This document shows, piece after piece, positions 33,442-35,348 of a DNA stretch of 35,348 nucleotides. The DNA lies in the NCBI GenBank assembly GCA_026702845.1, contig JADCLS010000027.1, forward strand, positions 1 through 35,348, given 5' to 3'. This stretch comes from Candidatus Heimdallarchaeota archaeon (lineage in GTDB: Archaea > Asgardarchaeota > Heimdallarchaeia > Heimdallarchaeales > Kariarchaeaceae). How positions within the stretch are numbered: position 1 is the first letter of the stretch; every line of letters begins with the position of its first letter. The translations under genes were made by a program, and so were the position numbers. Below the pieces are notes generated by a model. It was not told the origin of the DNA. It did not search any database and saw only the letters and a list, made by a program, of their open reading frames with translations.

Positions 33442-35241
33442 ATGAATTACATTCGAATATTCACAATAATTTCACTGCTGATTACATCATCAGCAATCAC
33501 TGGCACATTAATAGAGGATCAGAAGCAAAATTCGCAAATTACAGAAGCTGATTTAATTGCTGAAAGCGTGGATGATGCTCTAAACCAGATTGAATTAGAT
33601 ACAGAAGCCTGTTGCTGGACAATAATGATATATCTCTCTGCAGATAATGATCTTGAGAAATATGCAATACGAGACATCAAGGAGATGTTAGAAGGCTCAA
33701 AGAATTTACCAGCTTGTGTGAAAATCCTTGTGCAAATCGACAGACATCCCTCAAATAATCTAACTGCCGGTTACTCTGGAGAAGCACTACCTGGAGAAGC
33801 TGCAGAGTACACAGGTGCTAGAAGATACGAGATTAAGAATGGTACCCTTATACTTAAAGAATCTCGAGGAGAAGTCGATATGAGCAAATCCAGTGAATTG
33901 CGTAATTTCACTACCTGGGCCATCAAGCAATCACCTGGATGCTCTAAAAAGGCTCTGATTATATGGAATCATGGAAGTGGTGATTCAGGTGTTGGTGTTG
34001 ATGAGACCTCAGGCAAACGGAAATTATCACTCAAGGCTGTTCGTGAAGCCCTCGAAAAAAGCAAGCAGGATACCAACCAAAGCCTAGATTTACTCGGTTT
34101 CGATGCCTGCCACATGGCAGCTGCCTCAGTTATCGTTGAGATGGAAGGCCTAACAAAGGTTATGGTTGGTTCTGAGGAAGTCGAACCTGGTGATGGCTGG
34201 GATTACAAGAGTTTATTTAAAGAAATTGGAAAGACAAAAGGTGATCTCAGCGAGAGAACGTTAGGGGGATTAATTGTGGATACTTTTGGGAAATTCTACA
34301 AATCCACAACTCGTAAGAAGACCACTTTATCAAGCATTGATATGGAATATGTTCCTAAATTCAAGAGAGCATTCAGAGATTTTAGTAAGAAATTGTGTGA
34401 GATGATCAAAAACGATACGATAAAATTTCAGATTGCCAGAGCCATTGAATGGGCCAGAAATCACACCTATCAGTTCAAAGGAGGAGATCAGATTGATCTT
34501 TATCATTTTCTCAAACAGCTAAGTCGTGTTGTGGATGATCCGGCCTTACTACGGGCAATAGATGATCTAATGAATGTCATTTTACGTATGAGAAATCATG
34601 TACACAGAGGTGAAAAAGCACCTGATGCCACAGGAGTATCGATTTGGTTCAAGAAGGGTAGTGGTTTCACCTACACTTATAACGGTGCATCTGCCTTGAA
34701 AATCAATGATAGCAGTTGTTGGGATCCATTGATCTCATCTTTTGATAAGATTTACAAAAATGCAACTTATCGTACCTGGCTCAAAACAAATCCAGCAAAT
34801 GTAAGTACCTACCTTGAGGTGCTAGGTAAATTGTATCCCAAGCAACCTGTACAGGATAAACCAGATAATCCTCAACCAATAACTAATTTTGATTTGGGTA
34901 TTGATCTAAAACCCATAAAAGATGATGCAGTCCTAGATGGTTGGATAAATATTTATGAGCATATCCCTAATGCAAAAATATTCCCATATCCAGTTCATAC
35001 AATACCGATCGAGAATGTGTCATCCTTTACTGGTACTTATACTTATCAACCCTCAACTAGTGGGTGGTATCAGTTAGCCATGGAATATGTGCCAAGAAAT
35101 GTGTCTTCAATAGAGAATGTATTTGGAAATGGTCTAAACTTGTGGTATTCAGATCAGTTCTATGTCGCACCACAATCATACAATTTGGTCGGTTATCCCT
35201 CTTCCTCCTACTGGGGTAGGTTGTGTCTAGTTTTGTGTTGA
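33442..35241 (+). CDS. Secreted clostripain-family (C11) cysteine protease
   Basis: A 599-residue secreted peptidase. The signal peptide covers about residues 1-20. The catalytic domain begins with WTIMIYLSADNDLEKYAI (59-76), has the catalytic His H177 in IIWNHGSG and the catalytic Cys C223 in GFDACHM, followed by MVGSEEVEPGDGW. Clostripain-type enzymes cut after Arg or Lys and usually self-cleave; no internal cut site can be assigned here. The end (about 480-580) is a beta-sandwich-like domain. Unlike other exported proteins in the window there is no Thr-rich stalk or membrane anchor, and the protein ends in SYWGRLCLVLC. The protease would feed peptides to the carboxypeptidase and binding protein found at 7660-11553. 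Confidence 0.9.
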   Translation: MNYIRIFTIISLLITSSAITGTLIEDQKQNSQITEADLIAESVDDALNQIELDTEACCWTIMIYLSADNDLEKYAIRDIKEMLEGSKNLPACVKILVQIDRHPSNNLTAGYSGEALPGEAAEYTGARRYEIKNGTLILKESRGEVDMSKSSELRNFTTWAIKQSPGCSKKALIIWNHGSGDSGVGVDETSGKRKLSLKAVREALEKSKQDTNQSLDLLGFDACHMAAASVIVEMEGLTKVMVGSEEVEPGDGWDYKSLFKEIGKTKGDLSERTLGGLIVDTFGKFYKSTTRKKTTLSSIDMEYVPKFKRAFRDFSKKLCEMIKNDTIKFQIARAIEWARNHTYQFKGGDQIDLYHFLKQLSRVVDDPALLRAIDDLMNVILRMRNHVHRGEKAPDATGVSIWFKKGSGFTYTYNGASALKINDSSCWDPLISSFDKIYKNATYRTWLKTNPANVSTYLEVLGKLYPKQPVQDKPDNPQPITNFDLGIDLKPIKDDAVLDGWINIYEHIPNAKIFPYPVHTIPIENVSSFTGTYTYQPSTSGWYQLAMEYVPRNVSSIENVFGNGLNLWYSDQFYVAPQSYNLVGYPSSSYWGRLCLVLC

Positions 35242-35348
35242 TGGCTGTAACTACAAAATTTTACATCATTACATTACTTATGTTCTTTCATGCAATTGCT
35301 ATCGATTGCATAACATTTGTCAATGTATGAATTCCTCCAGGAAATGCA

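Noticed and set aside
1..35348. CRISPR array, tRNA or rRNA gene
   Set aside because: No spaced exact repeats, cloverleaf-like segment or conserved rRNA stretch was noticed on reading; a covariance search would be needed to exclude a small RNA.

Overview
The window reads as a chromosomal piece of an AT-rich archaeon, most likely an Asgard archaeon (Heimdallarchaeia-like; inferred, no marker gene is present). The reasons are: TATA-like boxes about 25-28 bases upstream of many start codons with no room for a leader; a stand-alone small GTPase of Arf/SR-beta type; TPR proteins ending in a roadblock/longin-like domain; and many secreted proteins with an N-terminal signal peptide, a Thr/Ser-rich stalk and a C-terminal membrane anchor with a basic tail. 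No rRNA, tRNA, CRISPR array, prophage or intact insertion sequence was seen.

Layout. 1-615 is gene-free and holds two inverted repeats. 616-3619 carries a small secreted protein and an orphan FtsX-like permease. 3770-4293 is a gene graveyard: a decayed IS110-type transposase 3' end abuts the last part of an amidohydrolase gene. 4384-11553 is mostly exported proteins: an NHL-propeller/FnIII surface protein, a small frameshifted secreted gene, a multi-spanning membrane protein, an M14 zinc carboxypeptidase and an ABC-type peptide-binding protein that appears circularly permuted. 11627-15412 has a DinB-like protein, a helical protein, a diheme-type membrane cytochrome b candidate and a soluble hybrid histidine kinase. 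15526-18171 has a tandem pair of four-TM zinc-ribbon proteins, another anchored surface protein and a small zinc-finger/TM protein.

18320-19719 is a two-gene operon of a small GTPase and an unrecognised soluble partner. 19847-25306 has a methyltransferase, a secreted protein, an ArsR-like regulator divergent from a CPBP membrane protease, a short-chain dehydrogenase and a clan GH-D-like glycosidase. 25564-31002 has two large TPR proteins with the same C-terminal domain flanking an oppositely oriented MFS transporter. 31140-32390 is a PH/GRAM-like domain protein apparently split by membrane helices. 32579-33259 is a VapBC-type toxin-antitoxin pair with direct repeats upstream of its TATA box. 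33442-35241 is a secreted clostripain-family (C11) protease.

How it fits together (inference): the M14 carboxypeptidase, C11 protease and peptide-binding protein suggest extracellular protein scavenging, though no ABC permease or ATPase lies nearby. The small GTPase operon and the TPR/roadblock-like proteins are candidates for an Asgard GTPase-signalling toolkit and are the most interesting part of the window.
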